From assembly GCA_045863035.1 (NCBI GenBank), contig BTUV01000073.1, positions 1 through 15,216 of the forward strand: 15,216 nucleotides of DNA, given 5' to 3'. A program made the translations under genes and the position numbers. Below the pieces are notes generated by a model, which searched no databases, was not told the origin of the DNA, and was given only the letters and a program-made list of their open reading frames with translations. This document shows positions 1-9,158 of this stretch, piece by piece. Numbering within the stretch: position 1 is the first letter of the stretch; each line of letters begins with the position of its first letter. Source of the stretch: H2-BAC3 sp045863035. Lineage in GTDB: Bacteria; Bacteroidota; Ignavibacteria; Ignavibacteriales; Ignavibacteriaceae.

Positions 1-211
1 CATTCTGGAACAAGCCAGGGGTCTAAGCCGAAATTGTCATTTCTGAAATAAAATATGTCATACTAATTGGCAGAAGTCAGGTGGTTGATGTCTTTTTTTG
101 TCGTTGCTGTCCTTGCTTTCCTTTATCGCTTTTTTGCAACTCGCACGCAATCAACTGTCAAAAAAGGAGGGGTAGTCTCCGCCATAATTATTCATTACAC
201 ATTGATCCCCC
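1..211. other. Left-edge intergenic region, no supported gene
   Basis: This stretch lies beyond the 3' end of the histidine kinase gene. The only open frames are short and either run antisense into the kinase gene or are cut by the window edge. A short plus-strand frame reading FWNKPGV ends at about position 26 and could be the tail of a gene to the left or part of a dispersed repeat; it is too short to decide. A weak terminator-like hairpin is listed separately. Confidence 0.5.
160..180 (-). terminator. Weak rho-independent terminator candidate after the kinase gene
   Basis: On the minus strand, about 30 bases past the kinase stop codon, a GGAG / CTCC stem with a seven-base loop is followed directly by six T residues. 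The position and the T run fit an intrinsic terminator. The stem has only four base pairs, so the call is tentative. Confidence 0.3.
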
Positions 212-2581
212 TTACTCCGCGCTCAACATCGGCAGCTTTATGATAAACTTTGTTCCCCGCCCCACTGTACTTTCCGCCTCAATTTGTGCATCTAACAGGT
301 CAAGCATTCGCTGAACAATAGAAAGCCCCAGCCCCGTGCCTTCAAACTGCCGGCTATACCCCTCACTCACCTGCCTGAAATCCTGAAAAATTAATTCAAG
401 ATGTTCCTGCGGGATGCCGATACCGGTATCTTTAATATATATCGCTGCTTTTCTTTCAGGAAGCTGTTTTACCTGAAGTTCAACACCTCCGGTCTTGGTA
501 AACTTTACTGCATTATCAACCAGATTGTCCAGAACCTGACGAAGCAGCTCTTCATCGGTATATAAAGAAATCTGCTCAGGATCGGGCAGTAGTGTAAAAC
601 TAAGACCAAGTCTGTCTGCCTCAGGGAGGTATTTTGCCGCAACTGTTTCAAGCAGTCGCTGAGCTGGAACAGTTTTTTTCCTCGGTTTAATCTCGCCGGA
701 CTCAAGAGCAGAGAGACTCATTATTGCGTGAAGCGTACCCATGAGCCGGTTGCCGGATTTCAGGATACTCCCCGATATTTTTCTCTGCTCCTCTGTAAGC
801 GCTTCATCATGCATAATTTGCGCAAACCCAAGAATGCCATTCATCGGGGTCCGAAGTTCGTGACTCATGTTTTTGAGTAAAGCAGATTTAAGCTGACTGC
901 TCTGTTCAGCATAAGATTTTGCTTTGATGAGCTCTTTTTCTTTCTCAATCTTATCAGAAATATCATCAATGATAGACATACCTGCGGTAACCGTACCATC
1001 CGAATCACGAAGGGGTGTTGTCCTAAGTCGCATAACAAAACTAATTCCGCTGGTAACAGTTGTATATTCACCTTCGAACTCTCCGCTTACACCGTTAAGA
1101 GTGTTTGAAAGAATTTGGAATACTTCTTTATGCTGAATTGAGTGAATTGAAAATCTGTTAATTACCTCCTGGCTGATTTTAAGTATTTCGCAGAATCTCT
1201 TATTAGCTGAAACAACCTTTAGGTTTTTATCAAAGAGCAGGATACCGACCGGGGAGCTGTTAAAGAGACTCCTGTACCTGATTTCACTTTCCTCAATTAT
1301 CGCCCTGGTATTACGGCGTTCGGTGATGTCTCGATAATTAAGGATAATGCTCTTAACAACCGGGTCTTTCAGCCGGTTTGCAAACGAACACTCAATCCAT
1401 ATATACTCGCCCGAGGCGGTAATTACGCGAAATTCTTCGTCCCTGATCTCTTCGCCGCGCTCAACCCGATCAAGAATTTCCCTGACACGCTGTAGATCTT
1501 CCGGCGCGATAATTTCCAAAAACGAAGCTGTGATAAACTGATTTTCTCTGAATCCGGTAATACCGGCAAATGCTGCTGAGTTAAAAATAATTCTCATGCC
1601 CGAGTCAAGCAGCATAATTACATCGCTGCTGTTTTCAATCAGTTTTTTCAGCCAGGCCTCGCTCGCCTTAACTGCATCTTCCTTCTGCTTTCGCGCGGTT
1701 ATATCCGTAATGCGTATAAGGATAAAACTGACTTCATCTGAATAGATTTCCCTCACTGCAACAGAGGCCCAGAATTCATCTCCGCCGGATTTTCGCATTT
1801 TTACTTCCACGGCAATCCGCTCCCGTTCAATGGTCACGCTTCTTGGCGTCTCAAACATTTCTTTCGGTATATATTGCACAACTTTAAGAGTATTCATTTC
1901 TGATGAGGTTTTTGCCTCGAAGATAGTAAGTGCATACCGGTTGCAGTTTTCAACGAGCCCGGTTTTAGGTGAAAATATGAGGAGCGCGTCTGTTGACTCT
2001 TCAAAAAGCGCACGCATCGTTTTATTTCTGAATCGAAGCGCCAGGAAGATAGCGCGGAGGTTATGAAGCACCAGTTCAAAAATCAGAAAGAGCAGAAGGT
2101 TATTCCAGATAAAAATATCTCCCCGCACTCCGGGCGCGTCAACAAAAAGAAACCAGAGCATGGTTGCCGCAACCATCACCCCCATATATATACGCCTGAG
2201 CAGCGGTTCGTGGTAGCCAAGAACGATGGCTGAAACAATGGAAATATGCCCCGCTGCATATTCAAGACTGAAGTTGTTCTGTATAGTTATACGAAGCGAC
2301 CAGATGCTGATTACATAAAACATTACCTGCATGGCCAGGTTGAAGTGCCGGCTGATTTGCGAGGGAGCTTTATATATTGCAATCAGAATTAACCCAAGCC
2401 CGGAAAGCACAAATCGTTCCCAGAGATTATCCTGCGCTGCCTGGTTAGCGGCTTTGTAAAGATAACCGAAAAGCGGCAAACCCAGTATCCCCGCGAACAG
2501 CAGAGAAAGATAAACCCTCGAATAACCGCCGGTTAGTTCTTCCTCTTTTCCAAACAGATTTTTAAGTTCTGAGGTTTTCAT
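212..2581 (-). CDS. Membrane-bound hybrid-less sensor histidine kinase with three PAS domains
   Basis: Predicted sensor kinase of a two-component system, 789 aa, acting at the inner membrane. Residues about 22-181 hold roughly six hydrophobic segments. They are followed by three PAS/PAC repeats at about 190-300, 310-425 and 435-545, each ending in a DIT- or DIS-type PAC motif. The HisKA domain carries the phospho-acceptor His574 in NMSHELRTP. The ATPase domain shows the N box (Asn690 in LVDNAVKFT), the G1 box DTGIGI near 718 and the G2 box GTGLGLSI near 748, so the catalytic core looks intact. There is no receiver domain and no response regulator gene in the window, making it an orphan here. 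The ATG at 2581 has no clear Shine-Dalgarno sequence; a TACCTTTA element at 2603-2610 on the minus strand resembles a Bacteroidota -7 box, but no matching -33 element is obvious. The signal sensed is unknown; several PAS domains suggest a cytoplasmic or membrane-derived cue. Confidence 0.93.
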   Translation of the reverse strand: MKTSELKNLFGKEEELTGGYSRVYLSLLFAGILGLPLFGYLYKAANQAAQDNLWERFVLSGLGLILIAIYKAPSQISRHFNLAMQVMFYVISIWSLRITIQNNFSLEYAAGHISIVSAIVLGYHEPLLRRIYMGVMVAATMLWFLFVDAPGVRGDIFIWNNLLLFLIFELVLHNLRAIFLALRFRNKTMRALFEESTDALLIFSPKTGLVENCNRYALTIFEAKTSSEMNTLKVVQYIPKEMFETPRSVTIERERIAVEVKMRKSGGDEFWASVAVREIYSDEVSFILIRITDITARKQKEDAVKASEAWLKKLIENSSDVIMLLDSGMRIIFNSAAFAGITGFRENQFITASFLEIIAPEDLQRVREILDRVERGEEIRDEEFRVITASGEYIWIECSFANRLKDPVVKSIILNYRDITERRNTRAIIEESEIRYRSLFNSSPVGILLFDKNLKVVSANKRFCEILKISQEVINRFSIHSIQHKEVFQILSNTLNGVSGEFEGEYTTVTSGISFVMRLRTTPLRDSDGTVTAGMSIIDDISDKIEKEKELIKAKSYAEQSSQLKSALLKNMSHELRTPMNGILGFAQIMHDEALTEEQRKISGSILKSGNRLMGTLHAIMSLSALESGEIKPRKKTVPAQRLLETVAAKYLPEADRLGLSFTLLPDPEQISLYTDEELLRQVLDNLVDNAVKFTKTGGVELQVKQLPERKAAIYIKDTGIGIPQEHLELIFQDFRQVSEGYSRQFEGTGLGLSIVQRMLDLLDAQIEAESTVGRGTKFIIKLPMLSAE

Positions 2582-2678
2582 TCAGGAATCTGGAATTTGA
2601 TTTAAAGGTAAGCAATTTTTAATTTTTTAATTTACATAATACCCTGCTTTTAATTGGTGATAAATCGGACGGACTGCT

Positions 2679-2862
2679 CTAAATCACACCATTTTTCAGG
2701 TTATACCGGACTCCCACACTCACTAAATGCCGCACTTCTGTATAGAGATACCCTGCCGACCGCCCCCGGTCAAACAGAAAGAAAGCACGGGGATAAGAAT
2801 CTGAGAATGTCACCATGAGTGATTTTCTCCGATTTCATCCCCATCCCATAATTCAAGCCGGA
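2679..2862 (-). pseudogene. Frameshifted 3' remnant of an outer-membrane beta-barrel gene
   Basis: Between the PorV-like gene and the kinase, one minus-strand frame reads SGLNYGMGMKSEKIT from 2862. A neighbouring frame takes over at about 2816 and reads on through SYPRAFFLFDRGRSAGYLY and LVSVGVRYNLKNGVI to a TAG at 2679-2681. The last stretch has the alternating hydrophobic pattern of a terminal barrel strand. A one-base shift near 2816 would join the two pieces. An intact 45-codon frame also starts at the ATG at 2816, but in-frame TGA upstream and no SD argue against a real small gene. It does not resemble the C-terminus of the adjacent PorV-like protein. The call rests on composition and pattern only, with no homology search. 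Confidence 0.4.
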
Positions 2863-2883
2863 AAAACTTTTACTGCGCGGAGC

Positions 2884-3876
2884 TTAGAACTCCATATTGA
2901 GCGAAATTCGCTGAATATCAGGCAAAATGTCAAAAACTGAATATCCGTAATCAAACCGCAGAAGCGCATCACCCAGAAAGAAAGAAAACCCTGCTCCAAA
3001 GGCAGCCAGTTCATCATCATAATTATACTTATAACCACCTCTCAGATAAAGCCGGTCATAAAAACTGAACTCAGCGCCGGCGTGCAGCCGTTCACTATTG
3101 TCGTTAGGGTGTGTTGCATCAATGCCGCCCCGCACCTTAAAAAAATCATGCTGATACAAATCCATTGCTACGCCAACCCTGAAATGCAGCGGAAGTGCGT
3201 ACGGGTCAGTTTTGAGTGATGCCGGAGCCAATCGGCTTAACGGATAATTCTCATCACGGCTGAAAATCACATTAAGGTCAGGTCCGTCAAAACGGAGGTC
3301 CGGACCAAAATTCGTCATCGCCATTGCTATGATTAGATTGTTAAAATCAAGGCGGTACTGTGTGCCAATATCAAAGGCAATACCGTCTGCCGCCTCATTC
3401 CAGATTCTTTGATATATATACTTCACGCTGATACCGGCGCTAAATCGGTCGGTAAGAAATCTGGAGTAGGTAAGTCCCATTGCCAAATCCTGCGCATCAT
3501 AAAACCGCCCTGTTCCGTTGGGTTCTTTCTCTGTGGTAATCTCAACCTTGCCCGATGAAACCGAAATAAGACTCGCGCCTATCACTCCGCTCTCACCAAG
3601 GGAGTAACCAACCCCGGCGCCGTTAATCTCAAACATATCAAACATCTTGAGATAGGAAAAGTGAATATCATACCCCTTAACCGAGGCAAGCCCCGCGGGG
3701 TTATAAAACATGGAAGAAGCATCTTTCACCACACCGGCAGCCACACCACCCATACCGGCGGTCGCGGCGCTCAGGGGAATTTCAAGAAACTGCGCGCCCG
3801 AAGCACCGAGGTTTGAGTATTGCGGCAGAAGCCCATACTGAAAGAGAACAACAATTAATACAAAAATCTTTTTCAT
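2884..3876 (-). CDS. PorV/PorQ-family outer-membrane protein
   Basis: Predicted 330-aa outer-membrane beta-barrel of the PorV/PorQ type. In T9SS, PorV shuttles substrates carrying sorting tails to the surface attachment machinery; PorQ-like relatives have less defined roles. The N-terminus is a signal peptide-like stretch to about residue 18. Residues 52-64 carry the family's DASSMFYNPAGLA motif, where Asp plus NPAGLA is the hallmark. The rest consists of alternating short strands rich in Gly and aromatic residues, ending in Phe as barrel proteins usually do. The start is supported by a strong AAGGAG that overlaps the stop codon of the gene before it, only 10 bp away, which implies translational coupling. 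As the last gene of the cluster, it is likely a dedicated partner for the surface protein encoded just upstream. The exact subfamily (PorV, PorQ or an Ignavibacteria-specific paralogue) is not resolved. Confidence 0.8.
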   Translation of the reverse strand: MKKIFVLIVVLFQYGLLPQYSNLGASGAQFLEIPLSAATAGMGGVAAGVVKDASSMFYNPAGLASVKGYDIHFSYLKMFDMFEINGAGVGYSLGESGVIGASLISVSSGKVEITTEKEPNGTGRFYDAQDLAMGLTYSRFLTDRFSAGISVKYIYQRIWNEAADGIAFDIGTQYRLDFNNLIIAMAMTNFGPDLRFDGPDLNVIFSRDENYPLSRLAPASLKTDPYALPLHFRVGVAMDLYQHDFFKVRGGIDATHPNDNSERLHAGAEFSFYDRLYLRGGYKYNYDDELAAFGAGFSFFLGDALLRFDYGYSVFDILPDIQRISLNMEF

Positions 3877-3882
3877 TATCCT

Positions 3883-3888
3883 CTCCTT
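3883..3888 (-). promoter_or_regulatory. Shine-Dalgarno AAGGAG overlapping the upstream stop codon
   Basis: AAGGAG lies six bases before the ATG of the PorV-like gene and shares two bases with the TAA stop of the surface protein gene. The geometry suggests that translation of the two is coupled. Confidence 0.7.
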
Positions 3889-6658
3889 ACTTTATAACTG
3901 CAAAACGGTGAATATACTCCCCCGCGTCAGATTTGACCATATATATATACATGCCGGGGGCTATCTCCCGCCCTCCCTCCGCGCGCAAATCCCATACGGC
4001 GGTTCCCGAAGTTCCGGTATGATAAATGGTTTTAACCAGATCAGCATCAAGGGTAAATATATATATCGTTGCCTCAGGTGGCAGATTGATAAACTGAATC
4101 TGCCGCAGCGGTTCGCGCCGCAGTTCGCCGAATTCAGGTTCAAACAGTGATGAAACAATGTAGGGGTTTGGCACTACTTTTATTATACTCATTGCCGCGC
4201 CGGCGGTTTCTTTGCTGTAAGATGATCCGGTCAGTGTTATCTGGTATCGGTCACGCAGATTCGGCAGCGCCGGTTTGAGCACATCAACCGAGAATGAGTT
4301 CCCGACAGCCGGGGCGGTAGTGCTTCTGAAATCTACTCTTCCTCTTATTCCGTCAAAGATGAAACTTGCCAGGTTTTCAAGGGTGTCAACGCGCAGAACC
4401 GGCGTTGCATCAGCCGCATTGACCGAGTCAATATATATTGATACAAACGGATTGCCCGACTGGGTATATCCGCTTCCGGTTACGCGAACCAGATACTGCA
4501 CGGTTTTAAGCAGGGTTTCATCTTCCACACTGAAACTCATATCAATTTTATCTGTACCCCCCACACGCGAAACATCGCGGATGATGTCGGGTTTTGAAAC
4601 AGTAAAAACTAACCCGTCCGATGTTGACTGCGGACGGTCAAAAATCAACGGTCGCGGGGGAGCTACTGTGTCAACACCGTTTTTGATAGCATGAACCGAA
4701 AAGTTAATTTGTATATAATCACCCGCTTTTGGTTTAAACTCAGCCGGAGCAGCGGGGTCTGGCTCTATCAGTCGCAAGCGCATTCCCTGCCCGGCTATGG
4801 TAAAGGTTGCATTTGGTCCGGCCAGATAACTCTGGTTTTCACGCAGAAAGTCTCCCGTGTTCAGGTCAATCAGATTAAACACGGTGGGAGATTTAAACTG
4901 GATGCCAAGACGCACGGGGGTATTACGCGCTGAGTCTGTCACCTCAATGCGCGCTATAGTATTCAGCTTGCCCTGAATGGTTGCCTGCTGAAAAGAGAAC
5001 CCGATTTCATACGTATTGTCCTTTAGCTGATCATCATCCCGCGGAGTTACTTTAACTTCGTAATTTGATAAACCCGTTCCGGTATGTGTTACCGTGTTAA
5101 CACTGACCGGAGTTCTCCCCGCTGCATTGGTCACGGGTATAAGAGCAATAGTATTAACACTGGTAAGGTTTTTACCAAGCGGACTTTCAAGAGATTCTAT
5201 AAGTGAGTCGCCCCGGTCATAAGCTGTAACCGTGTACCAGTACTCAAATCCGTTATCAACTGTTGTATCGCGGTAGCTGTATTGCAGCCCCCGGTCAAGA
5301 CCGCGCTGATTAAGCATGTCATAATCAGCCAGCAAAGACCAGTTTACTCCTTTGTCCACGCTTCTATATATACGGTATCCCTCAAAATCAAACTCGCCAG
5401 AGAAGTTATCCCGCGATTTTTCTGCCGCGTTATCCCAATAAAGAAAGTTCTGTTTATCGGATGCGTATCCTGCAAGTTTTGGGGTGGCCGGCGGCTTACT
5501 TATTTCAAAGTCAAATGCCAGAATTTTTTCTGCCTGCGTAAGTGTTGCCATTGCGTCATTGTATGTATCACCGGCTATTATGGCGGTTACAAATACCAAT
5601 GAATCGCCGGGGTTCAGTGTATATGGACCTGAGGAGAGTGTTACAACCAGGTCTAAACCACCCGCCGGAATAGTAGCAGTGTCATCAAAGCGGAGTGAGC
5701 TTTGAGAACCCAGATGGAAATACTTGCTCCCAAGCGATGAGTTAAACAGTCCGGGTGTACTCGCTAAAATACCATACTGAACAGAATCTATATCGCGATC
5801 ATCATCATACAGATTATAGTGCATATCGGTCACACCTGCCATCACTCCGTTAATGAGCGGTGTTTTCAGGAATGCAATACCGAAGTACCCTGACTGTCCG
5901 CCCGGCCACTCAGAGGAAAATCCCTTTGCGTCATAGTAATACACAAAGTTTTTTTCACGGTTATACCCGACTTTATCATCCAGATACTCCGGCGTTCCCC
6001 CCGAAACGTTCCCAACGTCTATGTCAGTATATAAACCAAAATACACACTGTCAAGAAGTTTGTTTCCTTCATTCTTAACAACAAACGTATAAAAGATAAG
6101 ATTCTGCGCGAATTTAACACCATAGGTATATCCTGTCTGCCCAACTGAAACGCCGAGAACTTCAGTCGTGTTTTTTGCATCATCATATTTACAATAACTA
6201 TCCTGATCTGATTTAATAACAGGATTTCCGTCAGCATCCTTAAACGGCCATCCGCTAACCGGATGCCACGTAGCCGGAGCATCACTAAAGGCAATCTTTG
6301 CAAGTTCGGTATTGTTATATCCCGCAACTGCTTCCCACTCCTCGTTCGTCGTGTATCTTCCCTGAATCACATTACCGGGAACTCCGACCATCGGATTAAT
6401 GCGGTATATATAGTGCTTTCCGCTGTTGATGGGGTACTCACCGGAGGGACCCTGCGAAAGGCGGCGCGGGTAGAGCTTACCCCGGTTTTCAAAAAAGAGA
6501 CCTATGTTGCTTGCGTTATGAGAACCGCCGGCACGGTCAATAATACCAAATAGTTTTTCGAATGCATCCTCGCGGTAGTCTCTGTCCTTTTCGCGTTCCT
6601 GAGCAAGCGCCAGAATGGGGAGCATGAGAAATACCAGTAGAAGTTTCTTATATATCAT
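3887..6658 (-). CDS. Large exported surface protein with FN3-like domain and divergent T9SS-style C-terminal domain
   Basis: A 923-aa exported protein of unknown specific function. A signal peptide covers residues 1-20 (hydrophobic core ending in ALAQ). Residues about 21-380 form a beta-rich region with many Tyr, Asp and Gly residues and no recognised enzyme motif. Around 390-490 there is a fibronectin type III-like domain (TPKLAGY, then FEGYRIYRS and YWYTVTAYD). Further beta-sandwich-like sequence leads to a C-terminal domain at 821-923 with VVPNPY at 828 and GMYIYMVKS near the end, followed by a final FAVIK. That tail resembles T9SS sorting domains but lacks the classical YPNPFNP start, so secretion by T9SS is inferred, not shown. 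The gene starts 17 bp after the TonB receptor gene, with an AAGGAG about 10 bases before the ATG, and ends 10 bp before the PorV-like gene. It is probably a cell-surface or secreted partner of the receptor. Confidence 0.85.
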   Translation of the reverse strand: MIYKKLLLVFLMLPILALAQEREKDRDYREDAFEKLFGIIDRAGGSHNASNIGLFFENRGKLYPRRLSQGPSGEYPINSGKHYIYRINPMVGVPGNVIQGRYTTNEEWEAVAGYNNTELAKIAFSDAPATWHPVSGWPFKDADGNPVIKSDQDSYCKYDDAKNTTEVLGVSVGQTGYTYGVKFAQNLIFYTFVVKNEGNKLLDSVYFGLYTDIDVGNVSGGTPEYLDDKVGYNREKNFVYYYDAKGFSSEWPGGQSGYFGIAFLKTPLINGVMAGVTDMHYNLYDDDRDIDSVQYGILASTPGLFNSSLGSKYFHLGSQSSLRFDDTATIPAGGLDLVVTLSSGPYTLNPGDSLVFVTAIIAGDTYNDAMATLTQAEKILAFDFEISKPPATPKLAGYASDKQNFLYWDNAAEKSRDNFSGEFDFEGYRIYRSVDKGVNWSLLADYDMLNQRGLDRGLQYSYRDTTVDNGFEYWYTVTAYDRGDSLIESLESPLGKNLTSVNTIALIPVTNAAGRTPVSVNTVTHTGTGLSNYEVKVTPRDDDQLKDNTYEIGFSFQQATIQGKLNTIARIEVTDSARNTPVRLGIQFKSPTVFNLIDLNTGDFLRENQSYLAGPNATFTIAGQGMRLRLIEPDPAAPAEFKPKAGDYIQINFSVHAIKNGVDTVAPPRPLIFDRPQSTSDGLVFTVSKPDIIRDVSRVGGTDKIDMSFSVEDETLLKTVQYLVRVTGSGYTQSGNPFVSIYIDSVNAADATPVLRVDTLENLASFIFDGIRGRVDFRSTTAPAVGNSFSVDVLKPALPNLRDRYQITLTGSSYSKETAGAAMSIIKVVPNPYIVSSLFEPEFGELRREPLRQIQFINLPPEATIYIFTLDADLVKTIYHTGTSGTAVWDLRAEGGREIAPGMYIYMVKSDAGEYIHRFAVIK

Positions 6659-6675
6659 TGCTTTTCTGCTCCTTG

Positions 6676-9135
6676 CTAAAATTTTACTGATGCGCCAAGA
6701 CGGATGCTTCTGGGCGGTCCGAAAAAGGCCGGGTTCTTCATATATTCATCGGAGGCATTCCCCTCATTTGTGAAATCCGGCTCTCCGGTATCACTATAAA
6801 CATACAGGATGTTTCTTCTGTCAGTTACATTCAGGATTTCCGCGAAGACGCGCAGCTTCATATTATTATAGATGCTGATTTCCTTGCCAATCATTATGTC
6901 CATCTCATAACTCGCCGGCTGACGCAGTGAGTTACGGGTTACAAATCCGATATCTCTTCCGCCTGGCGTATAAGGGTATCCGGATGATGCCTTAAAGATG
7001 ATGCTGTAATCTGTTTCTTCAAGCAGCTTGCTTCCAAAGAGAACAGGTCCTTCATCCTTTCCGAGCTGAAATGCCAGAGAAGCATTAAGAACGTGCGGCT
7101 TATCAAAATCCAGATAGTAAAGCTGGGTTGACTCCTGTGTGCCCGGATACTGTTCGGTCTCAGAGGATGCGCTTCCCTTTGCCACCGAGTAGGTATAAGT
7201 CAGTCCGCCGGAAAGATTTTTATCCGGACGGATATCAAGATTTATTTCAAATCCTTTGATGTTTGCATAGTCTTCATTTATATATACTGTATAACCTACG
7301 TATCTCCCCTCAACAAACGGAAAGTAGTAACGGGTGCCGATCAGTCCGGTCACGTCTTTATAATACGCGGTTGCATGCAGCGCTGTCTGTTCATTAAACT
7401 GATGCGAAATGCCCACTTCATAAGCAATGGTTCTCTGTGCGTCAAGACTGGCCTGCCCCAGGAGTGGTTCGCGCACGTTCATATCATACTGATTGTTTTC
7501 AAATAAATACTGAAAGTCAGGATTCTGGAAAAAATGCCCGTAAGCAAAATGGAGCTTGGTTCTGTCCGTAATCGGGTGGGCGATACCCACTCTCGGGCTA
7601 AGCTGATAACGGGGCCTGGCGGTTATATACGTAAGGGGATTAAGAGGGTTTTCGCGATAACTCACATTTGCGTTAACATAATCAAAGCGAAGCCCCAGAT
7701 TGATAATCAGATACGGAAGCTCGATTTTGTCCTGTATATATGCGGCTGCTTCAAACGGGGAAGTGTTGTAGTCATTCTTATAAGGAAAGTTGCGCTTCGG
7801 GTCATATACATAAAAAAGACGGAGCTTATGCTGCTGAAATTGAATGCCTGCTTTCATTTCATTGCTCTGACCTATCTGCCAGAGCGCGTCCGCCTTTACG
7901 TCTAAGGTGGCGGTGCGGCTGTCAGTTACCTCCTCCGGGTCAGATATTGCGTAAAACTCAAATCCGTTTCCGATATCTTCAAAATACACGCGCTGATTAA
8001 TAGAAAGATAATTGGCAGTGTCTTTATTAATGCCGGAATAGTACCCCTGATTGAAATAAGAGACCCGCAGATCATAGAAGAAATTATTAGCTACGGTGTG
8101 CGTCAGGGTCAGGGTGTTCTGCCAACTGTCTGTTTTGCGGCGGAGATACTGATCCGGTATATATTTGTAGGAATGACTGTAGCTCTGACGTTCCCCCTGG
8201 TTTCCCCTGCTTGAAAGTGAAATTTTCAACCTGCTAATTTCACTGGTGGAAATTTTCAGAAATCCGGTTTGCGAACGGTTGTAACCAAACGGAAGATAAC
8301 TGCCCCGTTTGTCCTGTTCGGCAGAGAAAAAAAACCGGGACTGATTACTCCAGAGTGGTCCTTCAAAGCTACCGTTCATCCGCAGCTCACGCAGTTTGCT
8401 GTAACGTTCAATGCCGAATTCACTTGAGCGCAGTTCAATCTTTCCCTGATATTTATCCGAGCCATCTCTTGTTACGATATTTACCACGCCGCTGAGTGCA
8501 TTGCCATACTCCGCGTTAAAAGTGCCGCTCAGAAGTGACATTTCCTGTATTGCATCATTATTGATGGATGCAGCAAGACCCCCTAACAAAGGGTCTTTAA
8601 CATACATACCATCAATCAGATACGCTACTTCATTTGACCTTCCGCCCCGTATATGCAAATTGCTTCCGTCACCTACAACACCGGCCTGAAGTGAAAGGAG
8701 TTCAGTAAACGATGCAACCGGAAGGTTTTCAATCTTCTCTCTTGTAATAGTACTGATGGTGCTGGTTAAATCTTTCTGAATCAGCGGCGCTTTTGCCGTT
8801 ACCACAACCTCATCAACGGTTATTGATTCCGTACTCAGCGCGGTATTTAACGTTGTGGTCTGGTCAACCTGTATTTTAACGTTTTCGATGGTAATGGTTT
8901 TATAACCCAGAAAACTCACCCGTACGGTATATATACCGGGGGGGATATTCAGCAGGGTGTACTCCCCCTTATAGTCAGCCGCCGCGCCGAGTGAATTTTT
9001 TTCAATCAGCACATTGGCTCCCGGAAGCGGTTCGCCTGTCTGCTTATCCGTAATTTTACCGGATAGTTTTCCGGTCACTCCGGCAGACAAGGAGAGCGTG
9101 AGTACGATCAGTAATGCAAATATCTTTTTTATCAT
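6676..9135 (-). CDS. TonB-dependent outer-membrane receptor with carboxypeptidase-regulatory-like N-terminal domain
   Basis: An 819-aa outer-membrane active transporter expected to import a ligand with energy from TonB-ExbBD. A signal peptide spans about residues 1-22. A carboxypeptidase-regulatory-like beta-sandwich follows at about 23-105 (GKITDKQTGEPLPGANV, then GEYTLLNIPPGIYTV). A stretch containing VDEVVVTA at 107-114 leads into the plug domain at about 115-225, with the typical NLHIRGGRSNEVAYLIDGM and the GNALSGVVNIVTRDG segment. The remaining residues form the 22-strand-type barrel, ending in SVKF with terminal Phe. The architecture is SusC-like, yet no SusD gene is present; the following gene instead encodes a different exported surface protein. 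GGAG about nine bases before the ATG supports the start. The substrate is unknown; the RpiR-type regulator gene 23 bp upstream hints at a sugar or amino-sugar related ligand. Confidence 0.92.
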   Translation of the reverse strand: MIKKIFALLIVLTLSLSAGVTGKLSGKITDKQTGEPLPGANVLIEKNSLGAAADYKGEYTLLNIPPGIYTVRVSFLGYKTITIENVKIQVDQTTTLNTALSTESITVDEVVVTAKAPLIQKDLTSTISTITREKIENLPVASFTELLSLQAGVVGDGSNLHIRGGRSNEVAYLIDGMYVKDPLLGGLAASINNDAIQEMSLLSGTFNAEYGNALSGVVNIVTRDGSDKYQGKIELRSSEFGIERYSKLRELRMNGSFEGPLWSNQSRFFFSAEQDKRGSYLPFGYNRSQTGFLKISTSEISRLKISLSSRGNQGERQSYSHSYKYIPDQYLRRKTDSWQNTLTLTHTVANNFFYDLRVSYFNQGYYSGINKDTANYLSINQRVYFEDIGNGFEFYAISDPEEVTDSRTATLDVKADALWQIGQSNEMKAGIQFQQHKLRLFYVYDPKRNFPYKNDYNTSPFEAAAYIQDKIELPYLIINLGLRFDYVNANVSYRENPLNPLTYITARPRYQLSPRVGIAHPITDRTKLHFAYGHFFQNPDFQYLFENNQYDMNVREPLLGQASLDAQRTIAYEVGISHQFNEQTALHATAYYKDVTGLIGTRYYFPFVEGRYVGYTVYINEDYANIKGFEINLDIRPDKNLSGGLTYTYSVAKGSASSETEQYPGTQESTQLYYLDFDKPHVLNASLAFQLGKDEGPVLFGSKLLEETDYSIIFKASSGYPYTPGGRDIGFVTRNSLRQPASYEMDIMIGKEISIYNNMKLRVFAEILNVTDRRNILYVYSDTGEPDFTNEGNASDEYMKNPAFFGPPRSIRLGASVKF

Positions 9136-9158
9136 CTGCTTTTCTCCGTGATTCCTCT

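Noticed and set aside
1..26. Short frame ending FWNKPGV at the left edge as a gene end
   Set aside because: Too short to test and could equally be part of a dispersed intergenic repeat.
3908..6553. Several plus-strand open frames of 70-140 codons opposite the surface protein gene
   Set aside because: They are antisense to a well-supported long gene, have low-complexity or basic translations and no domain features.
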